Source: Sporothrix humicola
Lineage: Eukaryota; Ascomycota; Sordariomycetes; Ophiostomatales; Ophiostomataceae
Length of the DNA stretch: 64,000 nt
Direction: 5' to 3'
NCBI GenBank assembly: GCA_021396245.1
Contig: WNYE01000117.1
Span: 38,121 to 102,120 of the forward strand
Below are positions 10,016 through 19,650 of the stretch, piece by piece. The first letter of the stretch is position 1, and each line of letters opens with the position of its first letter. A program made the translations under genes and the position numbers. Below the pieces are notes generated by a model, which was given only the letters and a program-made list of their open reading frames with translations, searched no databases and was not told the DNA's origin.

Positions 10016-11044
10016 TTACTTAAGATCCTCCACCAGATATTTCTTGATCTCGACCGCAATCTCGGCCGGCTTCTCCATTGGCGACCAGTGCGCACAGTCC
10101 AGCACAACATCCCGCACTCTCGGTACAAGCCCCATCTGCTTGGCCGGATCCATCATGGTCTCGGGCACGCACACGTCGTCCTCGCGGCAGATAAAGTACA
10201 GGACGGGCACGTCGATCTTGAGGTCGATTTTGTGTTTCTCGTTGAGGGCGGCAAAGGCCTTGCCCTGCACGTTGTTGGCCGTTGACCGGTACATTTGCAG
10301 AGCGCCCGCAAAGCCGCCATTGGCGGCACTGAACTGCTCCATGAAGCGGTCGCGGAACTTGGCCTGCTGGGCATACGGCCGCAGCGGAACCTGCTCGTCG
10401 CCGAGGACAAAGTCGCGCATGGCATTTTTGGCGCAAAAGAGCGTCTTCATCCAGTGCGGACGGTCACCGTGAGCCACGGCCCACATGCGCTCCAGGCGGT
10501 TGTCAATGACATCCGTTGCGTCAGGTGCCGTAAACAGCTCCCAGTAGGCAAATTGCGGGTAGCCAAGCAGCTTTTCAGTCAAGGCATTGACGGCGTCTAG
10601 GTCGAAAGTATCGGCTGATGGCACCAGATAGCCCGTGTTGACGAGAACAAGGCCCTTGAGCATCTCGCGATGGTACAGATAGGTCCGCTGGGCCAGCCCA
10701 CTACCCCAGTCATGGCCGATGACGACTGTGTTGGGTCCGTTGGGCACCTTCTCGTGGGCGAGAATGTCCATCAGGTCCGCCGTCTGCCGGTCGTAGATGT
10801 ACAGCTCCGTGTCCTCGGGCTTGTCTGTCCCAGCATATCCCAGACAGTCTGGCACAATAATCTTGTTGGGCACGTTTCCGAGGCCGGCAATCACGTCTGT
10901 CCAGAGGTGGGCCGAGTCCGGGAAGCCGTGCAGAAAGAGGAGCGCTGGACAGTCTTCGCTAGGCTCCTCGCCAGTAGGAGACACATAATATGTGTACTTG
11001 AGTGAGCGGCTCGTCACGAGTGTCTTCTTTTGGAAGTTGTCCAT
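10016..11044 (-). CDS. Epoxide-hydrolase-like alpha/beta hydrolase
   Basis: This single-exon protein has 342 residues from the ATG at 11044. The open frame extends further upstream, but those residues lack conservation and the chosen ATG gives the normal family N-terminus. HGFPDSAHLW carries the oxyanion-hole HG, GHDWGS carries an aspartate nucleophile, EDDVCVPE is a candidate acid and CAHWSPMEKP holds the catalytic histidine. An Asp nucleophile rather than Ser points to epoxide hydrolases or haloalkane/fluoroacetate dehalogenases, which form an alkyl-enzyme intermediate and hydrolyse it with water. With monooxygenases nearby, epoxide opening is the most natural role. It converges on the ALDH gene with only 113 bp between stops. 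Confidence 0.88.
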   Translation of the reverse strand: MDNFQKKTLVTSRSLKYTYYVSPTGEEPSEDCPALLFLHGFPDSAHLWTDVIAGLGNVPNKIIVPDCLGYAGTDKPEDTELYIYDRQTADLMDILAHEKVPNGPNTVVIGHDWGSGLAQRTYLYHREMLKGLVLVNTGYLVPSADTFDLDAVNALTEKLLGYPQFAYWELFTAPDATDVIDNRLERMWAVAHGDRPHWMKTLFCAKNAMRDFVLGDEQVPLRPYAQQAKFRDRFMEQFSAANGGFAGALQMYRSTANNVQGKAFAALNEKHKIDLKIDVPVLYFICREDDVCVPETMMDPAKQMGLVPRVRDVVLDCAHWSPMEKPAEIAVEIKKYLVEDLK

Positions 11045-12211
11045 TGTGTATGACGTAGTGGTGTTGTGTATGGTAGTTTGGTGTCTGAAACTGTTGACAA
11101 ACAGGGAATGAGAAGGACTATGACTACACATAATATCTATTTATTTAGTCTTCGGTCTTCATGACTGGACAACTTGGCAACTTGACATTGACGTTACCCC
11201 TCATCCTGTCCATATTTCTTCCCCTACTGAAAGTTGTCAGATTTTATGGAGTACTTTTGTGTCAAGACTTCGCAGATGTCAAACCCTGCCTGGAATGACT
11301 TAGCATTCACTGTTTTTTGGGATAGCGGGTCCTTTCCGTCTTACACGTCTTACACGTCTTACACGTCTTACACACTGCCAGATCAGTCCAACTGAATGAT
11401 GACGGCCGACATTTCCATGTAGCAGCCACCAGAATAATCCAGTTACGAGAGAAACCGTCAGTTGATTGACCGTCTCATCATAACTTTTTTCAACGAAAAC
11501 TTGATTAATTTCAACCTCCAACTAAAGCCTTTTGTTTTGTCTTGTCCCGGCGTGCTAGTGAATGGCGTCTGGGGTAGCCCTGTGGACCCTGGAAAATAGC
11601 CATTTAGCGCCTGGAGATTCCCCTAAATTCCCTAAAGCAGCGGTGGCCCAGGAACATCAGAGTGGGTCGGTTGGCATTTCCGTGGTCTCGGCAGCAACTC
11701 CGTGGCCGTTCACATGGAAAAGCAAACATCTCTATAATCGCATCTTTTCTCACGTCGATTCACCCCAAACAAAGTATCTGAGGTTGCCATCTCATCAGGC
11801 GTATTATTGGATCGACACAGCGTGCTGGAAAAGCAGCTGCCACCCCAGACTCGTGACCCCGGATATCATTATTGTGGAAAAACCACATACAAATGCAACT
11901 GGGGCGGGGGCAGCGTCCGGGGTAGAGGAGCTGTTGAGCTGTCGATCACGGAGTTGGATGCCATACCGGCTGCTATCTACCGACTTTTGACTGAATCGTG
12001 TATTTATCGAGGAGGGCCGTGGGGCAACGACGATATATATATTATGCCAAGTGAGTGTGACATTGGGTGGTGGGAATTCAAGTGTTTACAAGCATTCAAA
12101 CAGGCAGTATCTTCGTCTGTCTTTTCGTTTTAATTTTAGCCTCTCGTTCCTTCCACTTCCGTTTCTTGTTCACCCTCACTCTACCTTTGATTTGCCCAAC
12201 ACCCCTCCACG
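11045..12211. other. Divergent intergenic region between hydrolase and FAD monooxygenase
   Basis: No gene with recognisable features is seen. The stretch contains the 9-bp tandem array at 11341-11376, an AGCGCCTGGAG word near 11608 that also occurs near 29800, and a TATATATAT run about 170 bp before the monooxygenase start. Confidence 0.6.
11341..11376 (+). repeat. Tandem repeat of TTACACGTC
   Basis: Three perfect 9-bp units are followed by a fourth that diverges at its last bases. The array lies in non-coding DNA about 300 bp upstream of the hydrolase start. Confidence 0.8.
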
Positions 12212-14653
12212 ATGGGCAAATCCAACTTCAAGGTGCTGATCGGCGGCGGCAGCATCACGGGCCTGACGCTGGCCAACATGCTGCAGCTGTACGACATTGA
12301 CTTCTTGGTGCTCGAGGCCTGGGACGACATTGCGCCTCAGGTCGGTGCGAGTATCGGCATTCTGCCGCATGGAAACCGCATCATGGACCAGCTGGGCCTC
12401 TTCACCAAAATTCTGGAACTATGCCCACCGCTCGACTCGTTCCATTTCCGTGACAGCACGGGAAATATCATCTGTGAATTTAGGGGAATGGATCACTCAA
12501 TGTGCCAAAGACACGGCTATCCCATCACGTTCCTGGACCGGCAGATGGTGCTCCAAGTCTTGTACGACAACATCAAGGACAAGAGCAAGGTCTTGATCAA
12601 CAAGCGCGTCAAGAACGTCAACACGACCGACAACGGCGTCACGGTCAAGACGTCTGACGGCTCGGTCTATCAGGGCGACATTCTCGTTGGCGCCGACGGC
12701 ATCCACAGCACGGTGCGTGACGAGATGTGGCGCATTGCTGCCCAGGAACGGCCCGGGTGGATCCCGGCCGATGAGCATAGCAAGGTGCCCGTCGACTACG
12801 GCTGCGTCTTTGGCATCTCCAAGCCGTGTAAGGGCATTGAACCCGGTGCGTCCAACTCGGTCTTCCACAAGCACGAGTCGTACATTGTCAACGGCGGCCC
12901 CGAGGGCCGTGTGTACTGGTTCTTTTTTTATAAATTGGTCCAGCGCGCATACGGCGACGACATTCCTGTCTACACCAAGGAGGACGAGGACAAGGTCCTG
13001 GCGCAGCACGCCAACGACGATATCACGCCCAACCTCAAGTTCCAGGACATTATCGATGCGCGTATCACGTCGGTGCTGGTGCCGCTGCAAGAGTATGTCT
13101 TCCGCCAGTGGCACTACAAGCGCATCATCACCATTGGCGACGCCGCCCACAAGTTCCATCCGATTGCTGGCCACGGCGGCAATGCGTGCATCGAGTCGGC
13201 TGCCACGCTCGTCAACGCGCTGCGCCGCGCCATGGCCAAGGCCAAGGGCGATAAGCCCAGCCTCGCCCAGATCGAGAAGGTCTTTGCCACCACTCAGAAG
13301 ATCCGCCAGGACCGCACGACCTCGCTCAAAGAGCACTCCCACGAGCAGCAGCGCACCGAGATGCTGGATACACCGATGCACGAATTTATAGCCAATTATG
13401 TCCTGCCAATGACGGACGTCGAGGACGTCACCTTTAACTTCTCGCGCAACATGCCGCTTGCTGAGAAGCTCGACAGCCCCAAGCTCACGCCCAAACCGCG
13501 CCTGGCGCCCTACAAGGACGAGCTGCTGAGCCCGCCGCGGTCGCGCGGTGCCATGCGCTGGTACCTCATTGCTTTTTATCTGGCCATTGCGTACGTGGTT
13601 CATCATGTCATGTGGGTTCGATCAGCTTCCTTTGGCCTGGGCGAGCACCTGGCGGCCATCCTCGAGACGGGCAAGTTTACGTACGACGACAGCTTTCCTC
13701 CCTTGAAGAGGACCTACTTTGGCATCAAGGCCCTGGACGACTACCTCGTGTTTTTGACGGCCATCTTCATGACTGGGCTCAAGCGCTGGGACCAAAACTT
13801 TAGCATGCTCATGGTCTACTTCCTCGGCATGCTCGTCCAGCCCATTGCCGTCTGGACCGTTGAGGCTTTCCGCAAACGCAACGCTCTGACGCCGCTCGCC
13901 CTGCTCACCGTCTGGCTCACGCTCGTCCAAAGCGCCGGCGTCGGCATCTACATGCCTATCTTTTATGCCGTCTACACTTTCGTGTCCGAAGCCGAGACGT
14001 ATTGGTGGCCGCTCAATCGCGAGGTCATGATCCCCTGGGCCTCGTCCATGCTCTGGTCTAACCTGATCGGCTATGCTCTGCCCACCTTCCTCATGTTCTA
14101 CCCTTGGTCCGATCCCAACCTTGTCCAAAACTTTGAGGTCCTGTGGCAGGTCTCACCCATGCTTGTGCCGCTGTTTGTCAACATTCTCGGATATTTCTAT
14201 GGCAAGCGCAACCCGGGCTGGACCAAGATCCCCAAGCGTGCCGACACCGCCTTCCCCGACGTCGTTCATCTCAAGCAGGTCTATCTGATTACCGGAATTC
14301 TGGGCTTTGCTCTCCACGTCTACTGTCTCTTCTCCATTGTGTCGTCGCCCACCATCAGCCTGGCTTCCGTCTTCTGGCCCGACTTCTCCGCCACCGCCAA
14401 GCCGCTCGGCGAGGGCCTGCGCGCTCTGTTCCTCATTGACTTTTACGGTCTCGAGCTCGCGTCATTTGCATGGTGTGTCCAGGCCGTCTGGGACCTGCGC
14501 CGCGTCGGCCGCACCAATGTTGACGTTACGACTGCATCCATCCTCATTGGCCTTGCCAACCTTGTCGCCGGCCCTGGTGCTGCCCTGTCCGCTGTCTGGT
14601 ACTGGAGAGAGGACCTGCTCGCAAAGACAAGCTTCACCCAGAGCCTGTCGTGA
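12212..14653 (+). CDS. FAD-dependent monooxygenase fused to a polytopic membrane domain
   Basis: This is a single-exon protein of 813 residues. Residues 1-440 are a class A FAD monooxygenase: a glycine-rich loop (GGGSITGLTLA, 11-21), an acidic strand end (LVLEAWDDIAPQVGASIGI), GADGIHSTVR near 160 and GDAAHKFHPIAGHGGNACIE near 310. This half resembles the PaxM-type epoxidases of fungal meroterpenoid and indole-diterpene pathways. From about residue 447 the chain changes to a membrane region with roughly seven or eight hydrophobic helices separated by short loops. The C-terminal half may anchor the oxidase or act as a cyclase or partner. No prenyltransferase lies nearby, so a terpenoid biosynthetic role is not supported by context. 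Function of the membrane half is unknown to me. Confidence 0.88.
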   Translation: MGKSNFKVLIGGGSITGLTLANMLQLYDIDFLVLEAWDDIAPQVGASIGILPHGNRIMDQLGLFTKILELCPPLDSFHFRDSTGNIICEFRGMDHSMCQRHGYPITFLDRQMVLQVLYDNIKDKSKVLINKRVKNVNTTDNGVTVKTSDGSVYQGDILVGADGIHSTVRDEMWRIAAQERPGWIPADEHSKVPVDYGCVFGISKPCKGIEPGASNSVFHKHESYIVNGGPEGRVYWFFFYKLVQRAYGDDIPVYTKEDEDKVLAQHANDDITPNLKFQDIIDARITSVLVPLQEYVFRQWHYKRIITIGDAAHKFHPIAGHGGNACIESAATLVNALRRAMAKAKGDKPSLAQIEKVFATTQKIRQDRTTSLKEHSHEQQRTEMLDTPMHEFIANYVLPMTDVEDVTFNFSRNMPLAEKLDSPKLTPKPRLAPYKDELLSPPRSRGAMRWYLIAFYLAIAYVVHHVMWVRSASFGLGEHLAAILETGKFTYDDSFPPLKRTYFGIKALDDYLVFLTAIFMTGLKRWDQNFSMLMVYFLGMLVQPIAVWTVEAFRKRNALTPLALLTVWLTLVQSAGVGIYMPIFYAVYTFVSEAETYWWPLNREVMIPWASSMLWSNLIGYALPTFLMFYPWSDPNLVQNFEVLWQVSPMLVPLFVNILGYFYGKRNPGWTKIPKRADTAFPDVVHLKQVYLITGILGFALHVYCLFSIVSSPTISLASVFWPDFSATAKPLGEGLRALFLIDFYGLELASFAWCVQAVWDLRRVGRTNVDVTTASILIGLANLVAGPGAALSAVWYWREDLLAKTSFTQSLS

Positions 14654-15511
14654 GCCGGGCTGAAATCCGCCAAGCCCCGCCGGACAGTCAATATTTTAGT
14701 GCCTTGGTGATTTACTCTCTGGCGGGTGTGTGTCCTACCTCCTTTTCACATGTACCATTGCTGTGTACAAAAATGTACATTTCTGTTCATTTCACCGTTG
14801 GAACTCTTAGTTTTATTTACTGAAGACTTACGTAGTCACCGTGCAGCAGTTCAATTTTGTTGCCCATTGGCCATGAACTTATGCGCTTGTGACCGTTTTT
14901 TTATTCTCCTTTGTTTTCTCATTCTTGGGGTCCATTTACACGTATGTCTTGATAGTCCTAAATCCCACCCAATCCGAATATCACATCCAATCGACCATCC
15001 CGTATACGAGTGTCATTTTCATTGGCGAGTTCGTAATTTGAAATTTGTTGATTGCCAGATATTTGTGTGATGCCGTGATTAGTCATCTAAATTAAGGGGT
15101 ATGTAAACAAACCACGGGTCACACTTTCCTCGCAACATTTTTCATCAACGCGATTTGTACAATTTGACTTAAGTCGCACTTGACCTTTCGAAGATCAGAA
15201 ATGTTACGTTTTAGATTTTCTTGAACGAGCGAATTGATTTTCATCTTTGTTTCCAACTTTACCGTTTAGCGTACTTTGTTATTTTCAGTATTTTTTTTTT
15301 TTTTTCATTTAAATCAAAATAAAAAAGACATATTGGAAAACAAATTCCGAAATTTTTTTTTCATTGAAACTATCCCCAACATGGCAAATTATCGTGTACA
15401 TAAACAAACTCCATAGTATCAGATCAGACCAAAATAAAGAAATGGGTATAGCTCAACTCCAAGTTCATTCTACATTACAGTTTATGGCGGCGCCCCCATG
15501 CCATCCCTGTC
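14654..15511. other. AT-rich convergent intergenic region
   Basis: The region lies between the convergent stops of the FAD monooxygenase and the first Zn2Cys6 regulator. It is noticeably AT-rich from 15070 on, with a T15 run near 15291 and other homopolymers. No gene is seen. Confidence 0.6.
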
Positions 15512-18292
15512 TCACAAAATATCCACCACCTCGTGCGGCATGTTGATCGACTCGGACATGGACATGGGTATATCCATCACCAAATCGTCGAGGCCGGCCG
15601 TCGAAAAGAAGCCCGGGTCGATTTCACGTTCGTTTCCATGTCCGTTTCCGTTATCATTGTCGAAACAGTCGATTCCCATACCCATATTGGCACAGTCGCC
15701 GACGGTCAACAGGCTGTCCTGGACGTAGCTTGTAATGTGGCTGCCAAAGCGGGAGACGGCATCGATGCCGCGGGCTTGACTAATGGCGGATGTGGCGGCG
15801 TGTGCCGTGGACATGCCGTTTCCTGACGCGGATCCATTGAACAGTAATGCTGTCTGAGTGGGCTGGCTTGTGCTGAAAAATGAGCCAAATGGCTGCTGCT
15901 GCTGCAAAGAAGGGTCTATCGGTGGTGCAGCCATGCCAAAGCTAGTGTGACTTCCAGATGAAGCTCCACCCCAAAAGCTAGAGGTCACATGGCCTGTGCC
16001 TGGGTGGCCTGAGTGGCTTGGACGGCGTGCAAGGTTGAGCAGTTCTGTGAGATCCATAGCAGGCTGGGCTGACGGGTACATGTTGGAGTTCACGCCGGTG
16101 TGGATGTGACTGGGCGTGCCATACAGCAGGGTGCTGAGTTTGCCGTTTCCGCAGATGCGTTTGAGCGACTCGAGCATGCGGCCAATAATGGGGAAGTGCG
16201 GCTGGACTGTCTCAATGCTCACGAGCAGCTGGCGCAGCCAGATGGTGTCTCGCTGGAGGTCGGCCAGCTGGGCGCTGTTTGAATGCGAGCCTGACCCTGG
16301 GCTGGACTCGTCTGCGTCTCCCACATCGATCGACTCGGCGAGGTTGTTCAAGTGACCAATCATGGCGGTGGCGGCGACGACGGCATTGTCGAGCATGATG
16401 GAGGGGATCTTTTCAACGCCAAATGCTTCCCTGTAAGTGACGACGAGGCGGGCAATGCGGAATCCATATTGGTAGATGGATGTGCTATCGAGACGAGGGT
16501 GTGATCTGGACTCGCCGTTTGTAGATATACATGCCGAGGACACAGTGGACGAGGCAGTACCGGGTGACGAGTCGGTGACGACATGGCTGCCGGCGACGGT
16601 CGACTCGACAATGGCGGACCTCTGGCGTTTTCGGTGAGAATGGCTTCCACGATGTGTTTGCATGCGGGGTGCTGATTGTTGAGGAGGTGGTTGTGACTGC
16701 GAGTCTTTTGGTGACGACTGCACCTGTGCCTCGGCTGGCAGCCGACCTGCAAGAGCCCGCCGCAAAAAGATCTGGACTTTGCAGTACTGTGTATGTAGTC
16801 CGTAGGCTGCGGGCTCCATGTTGATGACGCGGTGTTCGTTGTAAGTCAGCTCAGGCGGTAGGCTGCTGTACCAGACATCGACCTCACGGAAGAGTTGTCG
16901 TAGAGACACGGAGCGCTCGTCGTCGCTCAGAGACCGCTCGTTCAAGACGTTGGATATCTCGGCCATTGGCAGACAGAGTCCCACCCAGGCGATGAGCCAG
17001 CGGGAGTGGGCTGGAAGGGTGCTTAGCAAGGCATCGGACGAGGAGTAGGCGCGGTAGTACTCGGCGGCAACGCTCATGACAGACTTGGGGATGGACGAGG
17101 GCCGACCGAGGTAAAGTGTCCACACGCCCTCGTATGCGATGCACGACGACATGAGGTCGCGAGCCAGGCCACACTCGCGCACCGAGGGGCCGTCTATGTT
17201 CTCCCTTGTATTTGAGTCGGCGCCCTGTTCTGTGGCCGTCCGGGCGGCCAGTTTGTGCAGCCCTAAATCGGACAGCATGCGGCAGGCCATGCCGCACAGC
17301 ATCCACCCCAGACGGTTGTTGCCGCGCGTGACCTCGTACTCGCTGAGCAGCAAGAAGCCCTGAAGATTGGCGGGTGTTGGCTCAGACATGGCACGCACCA
17401 TCTCGGTCTTGGCCCAGTCGCAGTATTTGATGCCGAGAGCGCGCACGGCCTTGGATGTGCTGAGGCGGGCACCGCAGGCCAGCATTGTGCTCTCCAAAAA
17501 CTTAGAGTACCAGCGGGAGGGGCTGCTCGCATCGTTGTTCATACCCTGCAGGGCTTGGTGGCTGAAGAAGGCCTCCTTGTCGACGACGCTGACCCACAGG
17601 ATCTGGTACTTGAAGAAGAGCTGGAGCAACGTGTCGCGGAGGTGGGGCGAGTTGATGTCGAGGTCGATGCCGACGGCGTCCAGCTCGTCAAAGACGGTCA
17701 TGTGTCCAGGCTCGCGGCCATCTCGACGGTCGTAGGAGACAACGTGTGGGTGGGATGTTGCGCCGTAAAAGCTGGGCGGGTCGTCGCTGGGGGAGGGGGC
17801 AGGATCGGGTGGTGATGTTGCACTTCCATGTGGATTTGGATTTGTGCTCGTGTTTGGATTTGCATTTGTGCTTGCGGCGTGACGGCCGTCTGCGCCTTCG
17901 GACGTGGACGGCGGCGGCGAGCTGTATGCCGTCGTTGTGCTGAAGCGTCGGCCAGCCATCGAGGCGGCCATGTCAATGTCGTCGCCGGCTGTACTTGATG
18001 TGGCGCCATCTCTGGCGGCCCCCTCCCGGACCCCCGCCTGGTTCATTGCCTCGAGCGTCTCGATGCGCTGCTGCAGCCGGTCAATGACTTTGCGGCTGAC
18101 AAACCGGCGGCCGTCCGACAGAGGGTCGAGGACGCACTCGTGGCCGGCGCGTTTGCATGGCGTGCAGCCGCGGCCGGGCGGCGCCGTCTGGGCATCGCAC
18201 TTGACTTTGCGCGTGCGGCATGTCTGGCAGGCGACGGACGCGCGGTGGATGGTGTTGGTTGAGGACGCCGCCCGCGAGCGCTCGACGGGCAT
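15512..18292 (-). CDS. Zn2Cys6 fungal transcription factor (regulator 1)
   Basis: This nuclear DNA-binding regulator has 926 residues in a single exon. The start is placed at the ATG at 18292; an upstream in-frame ATG would add 35 Gln/Thr-rich residues. The zinc cluster uses Cys22, 25, 32, 43, 46 and 53 (CxxC-x6-C-x10-CxxC-x6-C). A basic linker and a short coiled coil (RKVIDRLQQRIETLEAM) for dimerisation follow. The middle holds the fungal-specific regulator domain (e.g. RLGWMLCGMACRMLSDLGLHKLA), as in xylanolytic-activator-like factors. Low-complexity Ser/Gly/Asn stretches fill the rest. Such proteins bind paired CGG triplets and usually control nearby metabolic genes. The target cannot be read from the protein. 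Confidence 0.92.
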   Translation of the reverse strand: MPVERSRAASSTNTIHRASVACQTCRTRKVKCDAQTAPPGRGCTPCKRAGHECVLDPLSDGRRFVSRKVIDRLQQRIETLEAMNQAGVREGAARDGATSSTAGDDIDMAASMAGRRFSTTTAYSSPPPSTSEGADGRHAASTNANPNTSTNPNPHGSATSPPDPAPSPSDDPPSFYGATSHPHVVSYDRRDGREPGHMTVFDELDAVGIDLDINSPHLRDTLLQLFFKYQILWVSVVDKEAFFSHQALQGMNNDASSPSRWYSKFLESTMLACGARLSTSKAVRALGIKYCDWAKTEMVRAMSEPTPANLQGFLLLSEYEVTRGNNRLGWMLCGMACRMLSDLGLHKLAARTATEQGADSNTRENIDGPSVRECGLARDLMSSCIAYEGVWTLYLGRPSSIPKSVMSVAAEYYRAYSSSDALLSTLPAHSRWLIAWVGLCLPMAEISNVLNERSLSDDERSVSLRQLFREVDVWYSSLPPELTYNEHRVINMEPAAYGLHTQYCKVQIFLRRALAGRLPAEAQVQSSPKDSQSQPPPQQSAPRMQTHRGSHSHRKRQRSAIVESTVAGSHVVTDSSPGTASSTVSSACISTNGESRSHPRLDSTSIYQYGFRIARLVVTYREAFGVEKIPSIMLDNAVVAATAMIGHLNNLAESIDVGDADESSPGSGSHSNSAQLADLQRDTIWLRQLLVSIETVQPHFPIIGRMLESLKRICGNGKLSTLLYGTPSHIHTGVNSNMYPSAQPAMDLTELLNLARRPSHSGHPGTGHVTSSFWGGASSGSHTSFGMAAPPIDPSLQQQQPFGSFFSTSQPTQTALLFNGSASGNGMSTAHAATSAISQARGIDAVSRFGSHITSYVQDSLLTVGDCANMGMGIDCFDNDNGNGHGNEREIDPGFFSTAGLDDLVMDIPMSMSESINMPHEVVDIL

Positions 18293-18823
18293 TGCGTCAA
18301 TGTGTGGGGTGGTTGGTTGGTGGGTTGTTTGTTTGTGCTCTGTTTGTTTGCTTGGCTTTTGACGTTCGCAGTCCGTGTCTGGAAAGAGCCTGGGCACGGA
18401 AATCGACAGGCGCGACCGGCAGGAAGATTCACTGTGGACACCGCGGAGACGGAAGGAGCTGGTGGATGTGGAGAGGCCGCGGGACAGTCATATGTATGTA
18501 GACGAAAGAGAAAGGCGAGAGACAAGCAGAGCGCAAAGGGACTCGGGACAGCGGAGGGAAGACGATGGGTGTGTGTGAAAGAGTGTGTGCGTCCGTTTGT
18601 CGACTTGACGTTGTCAATGTCAATGTCCAGACTGGTGGTCGTCTTGTCTGGGGGAAGATGGGCAAGAAAGCGAGCAGTCTGGGGGAAGGAGTTGAGGTTT
18701 CCCAATTGGCACGACTCGCTGCAACAATGCACCTCTGTGCCCTGTAGACTCCAGGTTTGCAGGCCTCTAGCGCCTTCCCCGCCTGTAATGGCCCCACCCA
18801 TTAGGGCTAGTGCGCGGGGTAGG

Positions 18824-18839
18824 GGCCTGTCGACAGGCC
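18824..18839. repeat. Perfect 16-bp palindrome GGCCTGTCGACAGGCC
   Basis: The sequence is its own reverse complement over 16 bases. A further GACAGGCC half-site follows at about 18852. It could be a dimeric regulator site or a remnant of an inverted repeat. It lies about 530 bp upstream of regulator 1. Confidence 0.7.
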
Positions 18840-18893
18840 TTGGTAGGCACCGACAGGCCGCCAGTAGTAGATATCTGGTCGCTAAATTCTAGG

Positions 18894-18908
18894 TCGGGGC
18901 TTCCCCGA
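18894..18908. promoter_or_regulatory. Inverted repeat TCGGGG-CTT-CCCCGA
   Basis: This perfect 6-bp inverted repeat with a 3-bp centre contains CGG and CCG triplets 7 bp apart, an arrangement that Zn2Cys6 dimers can recognise. It lies about 600 bp upstream of regulator 1. No direct evidence of binding exists. Confidence 0.35.
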
Positions 18909-19284
18909 TAGCACGGCGATGCCTCAACAGTCGAAAATGCCAACACAAGATGTCACGAGCTAGGCCGATATGCTTGTGATGACAGCTTCGAATACGAGCG
19001 ATACCAAAGACATAACGCTTGTGAGAAATTGCGAGTACGAGAACAAGAAACCAACATTGCCACACGACACCATCTTCACCCAAGTTCTGGCCACCCTCCA
19101 CCGGCGATCAAAGTGCGGAGAAATGGCACTGGAATCAGAAAGCTTCTTTTCAGTTCTGGTATCATCCACAGGAAACTCAAGCCCCTTTCTCTCTGCTTTT
19201 TTTCTTCTTCTTCCCCACAAATAGGCGTAATGTCTGCCTGCATCTTGCATGAACTTCCTTACCCGCGGAATGCATTGCACCGAA

Positions 19285-19650
19285 GAAAGAACGAGCCCCA
19301 TAGCCGCGGCGGCTGCCTGTCACAGACTGGTACAAAAGCCCTCAAAGTCGCATTCTTCTGTCCGGAGCAGCTCTTGTGAGTTCGTCCTCCACGACGGCGA
19401 CGACCGAAAGCTTGAAAGTTGGGGTAGTGGATGTGAAAAGAGGGAAGTGAAGTGCAAGGCTGGTGCAAGACCGCGGCGCCGTGGGCTCGGGACGCTAAAA
19501 GAACGGTCCGGAAATACCCCAAAACGCCATACTAAACTGCACCAAATCTCGGAAAATGCAGATGGATTCAGAAAGTTGGCACTGAAACTGAGCCTAAACT
19601 CGTTAATGTCAAAACCGACACTGACGCCAGTCGGCCTTTGCCGAGACAGC
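19285..19650 (+). repeat. Dispersed repeat, copy A
   Basis: This copy matches the segment at 24770-25042 in the same orientation. Shared blocks in the same order are CCATARCCGCGGCG, GTTGGGGTAG, GACGCTAAA, CCGGAAAT, a 27-bp block with one difference (containing GCACCAAATCTCGGAAAA), and GTCGGCCTTTRCCGAGA. Between blocks the copies are diverged and gapped. No coding capacity or terminal inverted repeat is visible. The pair flanks the broken helicase gene. Confidence 0.75.

Noticed and set aside
11562..11990. 142-codon frame upstream of the FAD monooxygenase
   Set aside because: No conserved motif, weak start context, no joinable exons with family features.
12497..13606. 369-codon frame antisense to the FAD monooxygenase
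   Set aside because: Composition is a shadow of the sense gene; no conserved features.
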